Source: Oegoconia quadripuncta (lineage: Eukaryota; Arthropoda; Insecta; Lepidoptera; Autostichidae). Taken from it: 64,000 nt of DNA. Made by a program: the position numbers and the translations under genes. The stretch lies in assembly GCA_949316235.1 (NCBI GenBank), contig OX438743.1, positions 24,921,771-24,985,770 of the forward strand, given 5' to 3'. The notes beneath the pieces are model-generated. The model was not told the origin of the DNA, searched no databases, and saw nothing but the letters and a program-made list of their open reading frames with translations. Position 1 is the first letter of the stretch. Every line of letters starts with the position of its first letter. This document shows positions 1 to 10,400 of the stretch, one piece after another.

Positions 1-619
1 TTAAGAAAACCCGGTTTTTTAAAAGTCCGCACCAACAGTTGAGTGAAAAACGCACTTGGTTATTAGTTTCAGTCACTCGTAGGGGATTTTCTTTAGACCA
101 AATACGATTATTGTTGCGGTTATACATACCGTTATTGCTAAAGTTAGATTCGTCTGTCCAAATAATATTATCCAAAAAATTTGGATCTTCGAGCAATCGT
201 GCCTGGATATCAAGACAGAAATTTTTTCTCCTTTCTGTATCGCCCGGAAGTAATTTTTGAACCAATCGTCCTTCAACATAACTCTTAAAACCGTGTTTTT
301 TTAATACACGGTGTATTTTACTTTTTGAAACTCCAATTTCATGTTCTCCTTCTCTCACCGATGCTTTCGGAAAAGCCGAAAAGTAAATTAAAATACCAAG
401 TTCTTCGTCGTTGATCGTATGGTTTTCTTGCTGTGGTTCTCTTGGGCGTTTATCGAAACGTCCCAGAGTTTTCAAATTGTTCACAAGCCTTTTCAAAACT
501 TTACGAGACGGTATTTGTCTATCAGGATATTTTACGCCATACCACCGCAAACTTCTAGAGATATCTTTATCGTTCAAAAAATATGCTTCCATTAGATCAA
601 AACTTACTTGATATGCCAT
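1..619 (-). CDS. DDE transposase, N-terminal part, runs off the left edge
   Basis: On the minus strand an ATG at 619 opens a frame with no stop down to base 1, about 206 codons, so the gene continues beyond the window. The first 60 or so residues look like the DUF4817-type helix-turn-helix of insect Tc1/mariner-like transposases (SLRWYGVKYPDRQIPS). A second DNA-binding helical region with VSKSKIHRVLKKHGF follows. The start of the DDE_3 catalytic core is visible as IIWTDESNFSNNG, where the Asp is the expected first catalytic residue. The second and third catalytic residues lie outside the window. The uninterrupted frame suggests a young copy. Family placement is from motif memory, not a search. 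Confidence 0.8.
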   Translation of the reverse strand, partial: MAYQVSFDLMEAYFLNDKDISRSLRWYGVKYPDRQIPSRKVLKRLVNNLKTLGRFDKRPREPQQENHTINDEELGILIYFSAFPKASVREGEHEIGVSKSKIHRVLKKHGFKSYVEGRLVQKLLPGDTERRKNFCLDIQARLLEDPNFLDNIIWTDESNFSNNGMYNRNNNRIWSKENPLRVTETNNQVRFSLNCWCGLLKNRVFL

Positions 620-689
620 GTTCGCAATAAATTAACACAATAACACTTGTGTAAGTGAATTGAGACTAAACAGATCAATATCCGAAAAA

Positions 690-819
690 CAAACGCTCGC
701 ACATACTGTTCCATTTTCAAATTTAAGAACAACATTTAAAAATATCACTTCTTTTTAAAATATCTTAAAAAGTATGCATTCAAACAAACGCTGTCATAAA
801 CTGTTCCATTTTCAAATTA
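690..819. repeat. Two subterminal direct repeats upstream of the edge transposase
   Basis: About 34 bp at 690-723 recur imperfectly at 784-819, sharing ctgttccattttcaaatt and a preceding aaacgct. They lie 70-200 bp upstream of the transposase ATG at 619, where transposase-binding subterminal repeats would be expected. That role is inference. The outer end of the element was not located with certainty. Confidence 0.5.
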
Positions 820-1164
820 TAAATTATTTATTTTTGTTTTTAATTTGCCTTCTGTCTAGCTTACAGAGGACGTATTGAAATACAAGTTTTATCATTTCAT
901 CTACACGTGCACTTATAATAAGGAAAACTATGTTAGTACCTATTTTATGAAGTGGGTACTTATTTACGAATAATCAATGCTATCTTTGGAATGATAATAT
1001 CGCTACTTTTCGAACGTCGTCGGCAATAAATAACTTTCTTGAAATTTGACTCAATCATTTTATGTTGTTCTTTTCTTTTAAAATACTATGTTACTTAGGC
1101 AGAGTTATTATTTTTTAGCTATTCTTTCGATTGGCATCATAAAAGTAGGGTGTTTTTTTTTTCA

Positions 1165-1337
1165 CATTTAAGTCGGTTCGATTCCCAGCCGAAGCAAGTA
1201 ATTTTTAGAAAATCTATGATTGCAGAATTACTAACTTTTAAAAATAACATAAAGTCTTCTTTGAGCAAAATTCACTATCTACAATATTTAAGGTACTTCC
1301 CCTTCATGTCCCATAACTTTGGGACGCCCTGTATATG
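1165..1337 (+). repeat. Diverged solitary end of the long-TIR transposon family
   Basis: This stretch aligns with the outer half of the right terminal repeat of the element at 2147-3184: a ttcgattccc box, aatctatgattgcag, a run of A/T, then ggtactt and the terminus gggacgccctgta. Many substitutions separate the two. No matching left end was found upstream, so it is a truncated or half-deleted older copy. Confidence 0.65.
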
Positions 1338-1929
1338 AGCCGAGAAGACAGCATGCCAATTTACTATTTGCAACGTCGCCATCGAAAGTGTCGGTTCACT
1401 CTGCCCCGCACACCAGACTTGGGAGTGATTAAGGATTCGATTGAAAAATTTTGTTTCGACGCGTCTGCAAGTACTAATGTCTTTCAATTCCGGTGATGCA
1501 TTTGCACCAGGGTTTGCATCGTCATCAGCCTGTTTACAATCATACTTTAAAAAAAAAGTCGCATCCGCATCATCAATTGTCCGGTACGTAGTAATGTTGG
1601 AAGTCTTTACCAAAAATATTTAATGCCTATTATTGTACTATTTCTTCCTTCGTTTTGAGTATACATGCCGAAAGGTGATAAAAAATACTTTGCCTCACCC
1701 CACATAAGTCTGAACAAGAAATGTTTGTTTAGGTCATGTCGCTCCGAGGTACGATTGTTTGTCATTTTAATATATTTAAAGTAGTCTGGTAGTCCTAGTA
1801 CGTGTCCCACGATCCCAAGGTATCGGACAACCTCCCTAGAGTAATATATAAGCCGCAGCAGCCACATCATCGCGTCGCATGTGATTGTGTTGCAGAACAT
1901 CAAAATTTTGCAGTAACAGGCACCGCAAG

Positions 1930-2133
1930 CTGCTGCCGCTCCGGCAGACGTGACTGGCGCGCGCCGCGGGAGCGCCCCCGCCCCCGCCCACGCCCACGCG
2001 CGGCCCACGCCCACGCGCACCCCACGCCCACGCCCACGCCGGCCGCATGCCCGCTGCCATAGCGCGCGCCCGCTAGCCGCCGCACCAGCTACCAGCTAGC
2101 CCACGCACCGGACGCCGACGCACACATTTACAT
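1930..2133 (+). promoter_or_regulatory. GC-rich block with splice donor; candidate eIF5 promoter and leader exon
   Basis: About 200 bp of strongly GC-rich, CpG-rich sequence stands out in AT-rich surroundings. It includes a cccacg-type simple repeat (about 1975-2045) and ends at a good 5' splice site (cata|gtaagtt at 2133/2134). The next plausible 3' splice site is just upstream of the eIF5 start codon, near 4286. A non-coding first exon of eIF5 beginning here is the simplest reading. A tatataa motif lies upstream near 1846. All of this is inference; no transcript evidence is available. Confidence 0.4.
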
Positions 2134-2146
2134 AGTAAGTTATCTA

Positions 2147-3184
2147 TACAGGGCGTCCCACGGCTATGCCACATGGAGGGAAAGTACCTTGAATTTTGTA
2201 GATGGAACATTTTACTGAAAGAAGACATTATTTTAATTTAAAAAACAATTTAAACTGCATTCATAGATTTTTAAATAAGTACATGGTTGAACCGGGAATC
2301 GAACCCTTTATTTATAAAAAAAAATTATCATGTAGCTTTATCATACCGATCGAAAGGCTTCATCATAAGGATTATTTTTTGCTAAATAACATAGTGTCAG
2401 AAATAAAAGGAAGACCATGAATTTTAACATTTTTAATACAAAATTAATCAATTTATCAAATGCTCAAAATGAGCCCCTTCCTGTTCAATACAAAGTCGCA
2501 CTCTTTTGATTATTTCGCTCCCTATCGATTTTTTGATCATGTTGTGGTAGATATTTAGAATAATACGTCGAAGTTCTGTTTGTAGCTCGTGGACACTTTG
2601 ATACTGGTTCTTGTAAACTAAATTTTTTACATAACCCCATAAAAAAAATCTAATCAGCCAGCCGCATTGCGATGGAGAAAATCATTTACGCGTCTTTTGG
2701 CAGATTCAGGATACGGCATACAACCAGGTACCTACTTACTAATTACGTATCTCTTTATCATTTTATCATGAACTTAAATTATAATAGGGAAATGATGCAT
2801 ACTTCTCGAGTGGGTAATTAGTATTAGTAATGATAATGTCAGTTGTATGTCCTTACGGCAATGTCAGCTTTTCATTTTTCTGAACACAATTGCACATCTA
2901 ATGTTAAAATTCATGGTCTTCCTTTTATTTCTGACACTATGTTATTTAGCAAAAAATAATCCTTATGATGAATCCTTTCGATCGGTATGATAAAGCTACA
3001 TGATAATTTTTTTTTATAAATAAAGGGTTCGATTCCCGGTTCAACCATGTACTTATTTAAAAATCTATGAATGCAGTTTAAATTGTTTTTTAAATTAAAA
3101 TAATGTCTTCTTTCAGTAAAATGTTCCATCTACAAAATTCAAGGTACTTTCCCTCCATGTGGCATAGCCGTGGGACGCCCTGTA
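2147..3184. mobile_element. DNA transposon with 285-bp terminal inverted repeats
   Basis: Left arm 2147-2431 and right arm 2900-3184 are both 285 bp and, read by eye, differ at about one base. Ends are tacagggcgtccca. TA flanks both sides (2145-2146 and 3185-3186), the target duplication typical of the Tc1/mariner superfamily. Each arm carries the same 72-codon open frame, a by-product of the arm sequence. The 468-bp centre retains only a piece of transposase C-terminus, so the copy is non-autonomous. The high arm identity points to recent movement or arm homogenisation. Confidence 0.85.
2446..2720 (-). pseudogene. Transposase C-terminal remnant inside the long-TIR element
   Basis: The minus strand reads FFLWGYVKNLVY, then a helical ELRRIILNIYHNMI stretch and RVRLCIEQEGAHFEHL. 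This is the usual C-terminus of DDE_3/Tc1-like insect transposases, following the third catalytic residue. The DNA-binding and catalytic parts are missing, and a stop separates it from the upstream coding-looking segment. It is a leftover of the autonomous parent, probably related to the transposase at 1-619. Confidence 0.65.
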
Positions 3185-3242
3185 TAACTAAACTTCTTGA
3201 TATTATTCTTTTAAAATGGAATAAAAAAGTCACCTCTAGATC

Positions 3243-3729
3243 AGGGGTCCCCAAATTACGGCCAAGTGCGGCTCCCAAGGTCCAAAAATCCGGCTCGCTG
3301 CACACTACGGGGCCGGCGGCTATGCCCTATAACTGGTCCGCCTTAGTAAACAAATCATGCAAACAAAGTAATACCCAACGTTTTTATTTAATGTACAAAT
3401 TTTTAAAAATGTTAACTGCAATACCTAAATAATCTAGATATTCACATAGTGAAATTTTAAAAAGAGTCAATTTTATTAAGCTCAATGAGATGTGTGTAGC
3501 TGTGACTTCGCACTGACGGTTATTTGCAATTTTCGATGAAATTTGTTAGTGGAAATTATCAGCAGATAACTCACTGCCTCACCTTCACCGCATGTCGTCT
3601 ATGTCTAGTTCCGAAACGAAATGTGCGCGAAATTTAAGACTTTGGTACGATGGGCTAGGTTTTGACCCTTGAGACCTAGTGGAGGAGTCAATGTGTGACC
3701 CTTACGCTAAAAACGTTGGAGACCTCTGT
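3243..3729. mobile_element. hAT-like non-autonomous element (degenerate)
   Basis: The left end reads caggggtccccaaattacgg, the style of hAT terminal repeats. An imperfect inverted partner (gttggagacctctg) occurs near 3717-3729. No clear 8-bp target duplication was found, and the interior has no coding signal. It lies just upstream of eIF5, within its probable leader intron. Confidence 0.4.
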
Positions 3730-3799
3730 CCTGAATCGTTACATTTTTTACATAAATTACCGATTAAGGTTGACTCGACATTTATAGCATTTTTTGCAT

Positions 3800-3990
3800 T
3801 TTGGTAAACAGCCTACTCTCACTAGGAGAATACACCATAATCTGCTACGTGGACCCCGCTGCTTATTTGTAGATTTGTGTCGAGACTAGTGGCCATCTGA
3901 TAGTCTAGTGTTTTAAAGCCGCCTCTGTAGGCCACCGACTTAGTTTAACTGGACTAATTAACTTGTCCTTCGAAGTATGGAAACTCAAAT
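3800..3990 (+). repeat. Interspersed repeat, also at 36290-36460 and inverted at 21390-21480
   Basis: Shares blocks such as ataatc...cacg...ccccg, gattgtagatt-like text, ctagtggycatctga and gtaggccaycgacttag with the copy near 36290-36460. An inverted relative with tggattatggaccgtatt lies near 21420. Class unknown, non-coding and old. Confidence 0.45.
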
Positions 3991-4301
3991 AAAAATGCTA
4001 CGAATGCACACTAATTCAAAATCTGATCGCACCGATTTTACTCCACGTGGAAGGAATAGCTAATTCGACTCGAATGAAAACGGGCACTCTTTCAAAGTCT
4101 ACCCGCCCTAGACTTTACTCCACTCCAAATCAACAAGGAATAGCGAATACCATTGCTCCACGAGTGCTTCCAAGCCAAATATACCATCATTCAAATAGTC
4201 TCAATTCTCTTCCAGATTCAGCGTAAAACATAACCCACTTCAACACAACCAGGCCCTGGATAGTTTTTAGTTTAATTAAGTAGCATCCACACCCCGCCGC
4301 C

Positions 4302-4458
4302 ATGGGGTCGCTCAACGTGAACCGGAACGTGGCGGACGCGTTCTACCGCTACAAGATGCCTCGGATCTGCGCCAAGGTCGAGGGGAAAGGCAACGGGATC
4401 AAGACCGTCATTGTGAACATGCCAGAAGTGGCGAAGGCCCTCGGCCGGCCTGCCACAT
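4302..4458 (+). CDS. eIF5: eIF5 coding exon 1
   Basis: 52 codons plus one base, ending at the donor acat|gtgagt. It encodes the start of the eIF1A-like N-terminal fold, with FYRYKMPR and the [16 protein letters not shown] segment that is nearly invariant in eIF5. Arg16 is the GAP arginine. The split codon (T|AC) makes Tyr in the PTYPTKYFG-like junction. Confidence 0.96.
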
Positions 4459-7400
4459 GTGAGTATTACCCACAACACTACTAGATTAAACCCCCAACCG
4501 CTGGAAGATCCCGCGGATCAGCGTTTAAATCGAGGGGAAACAACGGGATCAAGACTCGTCGAGAAAATTTTAGCACTCTAGTAGCATGACAGGCATGATA
4601 AACGTTTATTCGACGACCGATTGGTGTAGTGGATAGTGACCCTATCAGCGGAACCAACGGTTGCGGGTTGGGTAAATGTTTGTGTGATGAATACGAACAT
4701 TTATTCCAGAGTCTTGGATGTTTATATAAATATTTATGTATGTTTATCCGTTATCTAGTATCCATAGCACAAGCTTTGCTTAGTTTGGGACTAGATGATT
4801 GGTGTAAGTGTCTAAGTGTCTGAAATATTTATACTCGTATCGCGCGAGATAATATTTGTCCTGCTCATTATCTTGGACGAAGTATACAACTGTCCCACTC
4901 TTACCTTTACGTCGAGCGCGACAAACGATATCATGGTACGAGGTTTAAGTGGCCAAGTGGTGGCGGGGTGGTACATACCACTCGCTTATCTCTAAATGCG
5001 AATCCCAATTTGAATCTAACACGACATACACGCGCGTTCGCCTTCATCCTCATTTTAACTTGAAAGTTATGGTAACCAACGAACTTTTAATGAGATGAGA
5101 TTCATTCGCCGTTGGTCTAATTTGGTGCAGATTGGTTTCAAGCACTTACTTACGTATATAAGATATTTCATCTAAGTTTCTGTTAATTGGAGTCGAATAA
5201 AGTTGATTATTTATTTGCGATAGATTTCCAACACTAAATACCAAATCCTTCAAAGGATTCTAAACTACAAAATTTAGAGAGCAGCAAATCTCAGAATGAA
5301 TACATGTCACTGGGTAATATCGCCCTTGTTAACAGCCTTTAAATGTCTCCGTAAGTGTCTGTTTCCGTAGGAGGATTTGCAGGCCTGTTGGTTTGGGAGC
5401 TCCGCACCAATAACGCTGCCATTGTTGGTGTAATATATGGTGAAGCGCACGAAACAGGAAGAGACTGATCGATTCTATTCTACTCTGCCGGGATCCATAT
5501 GGTCATACATGCTGATACTGGCTTGTAAATGGCTGAAGCTAACAATCAAGATATCGCATCTATATTGACGACCTGTTTGGTGTAGTGGTTACAAACTCTG
5601 CTGCTATACCAAAAGGTCGCGGATTCGAATCCCGCTAGGGGCATATGTTTGTATGATGAATACAGACATGGTGTTCCCGAGTTATGGATGTTTTTCAATT
5701 ATATATGTATTTGTTGTATTTGTATAGTTTATTAACCGTCTGGTATCTATAATACAAGCCTAGTTGCTTAGTGTGGAACTAGATGGCGCTGTGTGTATAT
5801 GCAAAGATATTTATTTATGATTATTTATTATATTGCAGACCCGACGAAATACTTCGGGTGCGAGCTGGGTGCGCAGACGCAGTTCGACTTCAAGAACGAG
5901 CGGTTCATCGTGAACGGCAGCCATGACTCCGCCAAGCTGCAGGACTTGCTGGACGGGTGAGGGTTGATTATATTATAACACACTTACTCGGGCAATTATG
6001 TTCCAGTGTAAAGATACCGTAAGCACATGGTATAAACGGAACGTCGAATGTTTTGTAGACTTTTGGAATTGTCTCCAGCTAGTTGGTACTGGGCCGAACC
6101 ATCCCAAAAGTGACAGTAAGTTGAGGATAATTATCAATTGTAACAAGTTCTTTCAATGCGGGGGGACTTGTCTAGGATTTCAAAAAAGGCAAGCCCGACA
6201 ATTTTTGTGATTTTACACAGCTAGTGCAATTATTATAGGTAAAGCACAACGTTTCGGTTTAACAAATTGAATGGAATATTTAAATCAATACTCTTTAAAT
6301 AGTTAATACTCCTGATCGAGTATTTAGTAAGGCAACCCGGGCTTTTGGGCTTATATGAAGGTACCGCCGTCGAATCATCTGTCTATTCACTTTCACCATG
6401 TCCATATTAATTATGCGATATACTTCTATATAAATTTGGCCTATGCCCTTCTGAACATAGAAGGGAACCTTATAATTGACCCCTTGATTGTTACGCCAAT
6501 TATTGATGTTATTTGAGGAACAATTTTTATTACAATTTCAATATACCCGGCCTCGGACCACCACAAAACTGCTACTAAGCAAAGTTTTTCTGCATTCCAG
6601 GTTCATCCGCAAGTTCGTCCTCTGCCCAGAATGCGACAACCCGGAGACCGAGCTAATCGTCTCCACTAAGCGCAACACCATCTCTCAGGGATGCAAGGCG
6701 TGCGGCTACCACGGCCAGCTTGACTTCAACCACAAGCTCAACACGTTCATACTGAAGAACCCGCCAGCCGCTGATCCTAGCATGCAGGTATGGTGTCATC
6801 ACGGCTGTCATACTTTATTGAAGTGTACCGTGGTCCAACCAGAGACAAAGGACAGATATTCGACTAGAAATTTAACTGCAAGAATGAGGCCAATTGTCGA
6901 ATCCAACTCGGATGGGCACCGTTCGGGAAACTGGGCAACTCCTTCAGTGATTAAACATGGAAGTCTATCAATGTGTGTTACCAGTTAATGACTTATGGCA
7001 TTGAACTATGGGTCTCATAAGAAAGCACATAGTAAGGCTCGAGCTATGCTCGGCGTTTCAGTACGAGGCCGAATCGGGAATGAGAGATCCGTAAAAAGTC
7101 ACTGACATAAGTGGCAGTGGACATACCACATGGGGCGTATAAGTGATGCGTTAGGGCATAAAGGTTTAAAGAAGATAATCAGAAGGTGGGCGCGGATGAC
7201 TTGATAAAGGTCGCTTTGGAAATCAACAGTTAACTTGCTGTTGTTGATACGATGATATTTTCAGTTCTTCGAACCTTTGTCGCTGTTTTATAACCATTTA
7301 AAGTATGTAAAAAAATATAATCGTTTACATCCATTATAACAAGATTTATTTTATAAGATGTTAAGATTAAAGCAGATTTAAAACAAAACGAAAATTGTGT

Positions 7401-10400
7401 AAAATTGCTCCTTGTTTTGGTCGAATTACAAATTGTGACACTAATGCTTATTTAAAAAGAACAAATCTCGCTCCTTGCTCATTCTTCCTTGGGGAGTCTG
7501 CCTTGTGAAATGAACAGTAATTGTATATCATAATGACGATTTCAGATGTTATTATTTTTAAACTAACGAAATGAAATATATTGAGCCTGCGTCTGTCTGT
7601 TCGTAGGGTTCATCTCTGACAGAGGGCAACCGCGGCAAGCGCTCGAAGCGCTCCGGGCCCACGGCGCAGGCCGCAAACGGGAACCACGACGCCGATAACG
7701 ACGCCAGGAGTGTGAGTCTACTTTATCTATTTACTCTGATGCCTCGATATACGCCTACGGAGCAGAACCTAGCATAATGCGTAGTCTGACTTTCATCCCA
7801 TGAATTTGAAGCCTGTATTTTCGGTGATTAGTGACTAACTTCATTCCCTTGAACCCTCTGAAGATTTGTAACGTTTTACCTTCTGGTTATTGTAATAAAC
7901 ATCTAGTTCAGATTCTTTTCTATTTATTAATTACGCGTTATGCATTACGGGTCGCAGCAGTATTAGGTTACTTTTTGGCCAAAAAAAAAACGTGTACTTA
8001 ATTCCTTGCCGATGTAAGAGTGATATTAGTAATAATAGTAATTACAATAAAATAGTAAGGTAAGACTATATGACCATCAGGAGGGCGAGGCGCCGGTGAC
8101 GCCGACTGCGCCAGCGCCGCGCGGCAAGCGGGACAAGCGCGCCGCCGCCGACGACGACGACGACGGCACCTGGACCGTCGACGTCAGCGAGGCCGCCGTG
8201 CGCGCGCGCATGCAGGGTGAGCCCCTCCTCCACCCTCCGCCCTCCACCCTCCGCCCTCCACCCTCCGCCCTCCACCCTCCACGCCTTCACCACTCGGAGC
8301 GAACGGTGTCCGTGCAAGCAGGGCCAATTACTGGTCACAGAAAAAAAAAATTTGACGCTTTAGTTGCAAATGATTTCGGCTCTCGAGCCATTAGGTTTGA
8401 CCCGTAACTTTAGGGCCTCCCAGTGTTTTCTTTTTATGCACAACGGATTAGCATTTGAACTCAATCACATGGGAGGCCGAGCGTACTGACCCGGAAACAG
8501 TTGAAACAGTTGAAACAGTTGAAGTCTTGGTGGAGAAAATACCTTGAATCTTGCAGAATGAATTTTGTTAGGTTGGCAACCATACAGCTCTTTGGTATAT
8601 TCGGAAAAGGGATAGAAGCATGAACATCACAGACATTCTCTCCTTGTCTTACGAGGCACGTTCGGATAGATGGAAACTTTTAATTTGAGTCTTATATGGA
8701 GGACTGGCTATCTTATCTCTGACACACCGGAACACAACAATGCTATTAACATTGTTGTTTGGCGGCAGACTTAAATAAAATAGTGGTAACTAGCCAGGCG
8801 GAAATTTAAAATGCCCTACTACCCAACCAAACCGAGTACTAAATATGTACCCCGCTGGGGATCGAAACCGCGACCTCTGTAAACATGACGTTGTTTTCAT
8901 TGACCCATGGGGCGGTTAAAAGTATACCTTTTCAGTAAACAAGAACTGCTGTGTTCATGTAAATATGTTCCGGTTATTATAATTACAGATCTAACAGAGG
9001 GCGCAAAGAGCATGACTCTCTCTGAAGACAGCGAGAAGAATGAGAAGCAGCGCATGGATCTGTTCTACGCGTACTTGAAGCAACGCGCGGCCGCCGGCCA
9101 CGTGGACGGGAACAAGGCCTCCGCCGAGATACTGCATGAGGCCGAACGGTCAGATAAATATCATTTTTTTATTTGGGAAACCATTTTCTGGCATTATTAT
9201 TACTATGTCTCTTACGAAAGCAATTTGTTAGAGAGTGCCATACCAAAATAAAATAAATATCTTTAGACATACACACAGCGCCATCTAGTTCACAGTAAGC
9301 AACTATAGGCTTGTGTTGTGTGGATACCAGACGGTTGGGTTGATATACTACATAAATACATATTTTTTTTTGGAAATAAATACTTATTATAAATGAAAAC
9401 ATCCATAACTCGGGTACAAATGTCCGTATTCATCACACAAACATAATCAGTGGAATTCGAACCCGCAACCTTTTGGTATAGTGGGCAGAGTTGCTGACCA
9501 TTACACCAAACAGGTCATCAAATAATAGCCATAATAACTACGTTCCATCCTTCCCACCTTTGTCGGATTTACCACTCAATACTTGGACAATAAATTATTG
9601 GTCATTTTGCAACTTTGACTTTAAAGTTACTATGGTAATTTTAGAACTTCGCACATTACTCCCCGAAAGGGGTCCTTGTCATGTCGTAACACAATGACAA
9701 GGACGGATAGTGCATTAGTATCGTTTTTAATAAACAAATAAATTTCAAAATCTGGTGTTTGCCAGATTGTTCTTAGCTTTTAATATAGTTTCCGAGAAGC
9801 TTGTAACACCTAACACCGGTTTCTGTGTTTTTTTTAATTTTCAATTTGTTGTCTTGCGGTGAATCACAAGTAGATTCAGACTGATTTCTAATTCGGGAAT
9901 TAGCTACTATTCAGTTCCTTATTGTTATCTACAAGAATAAGAATAATTTCTTATGAAGGTCACAACACTATACAACAACAAAAAAGTAGTAATTTAATGC
10001 AAAAAAAAAGAAATACAGATTATAAATAGAGTCGCATAAATGCCGTCACGTGTTGCGGCGTACACAAATGGGTTAGCACTCGGCTCATGCTGCGATGGAT
10101 CACAGCGCCGGTTTTCTGTGTTCTCAAATGTCCGGGGACGCACGGACGTTACGCCATTATAATATAATTACAGTCCGTGGTGTACGGTAACGAACTCGAT
10201 CGTCAGTTGGCCATTTCGAACAACGGTGAAGGGGGCAGCAAGGAAGTTGGTCGTCATCATCGAAGCCTCAAGTGTTGTCTCGGTGCAGGCTGGAGGTGAA
10301 GTCGAAGGCGCCGCTGGTGATATTCGAGGTGCTGGTGCGGCCCGCGGCGCTGGCGGGCGACGTGAAGCGGCACCGCGCGCTGCTGCTGCGCTTCACGCGC

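Noticed and set aside
1607..2085. Overlapping frames on both strands through the GC-rich block
   Set aside because: Low-complexity Gly/Ala/Arg or Pro/His repeats from a cccacg simple repeat. No protein family resemblance.
2202..3129. Two identical 72-codon frames as duplicated genes
   Set aside because: They are the same stretch of the 285-bp inverted arms of one transposon, read inward from each end.
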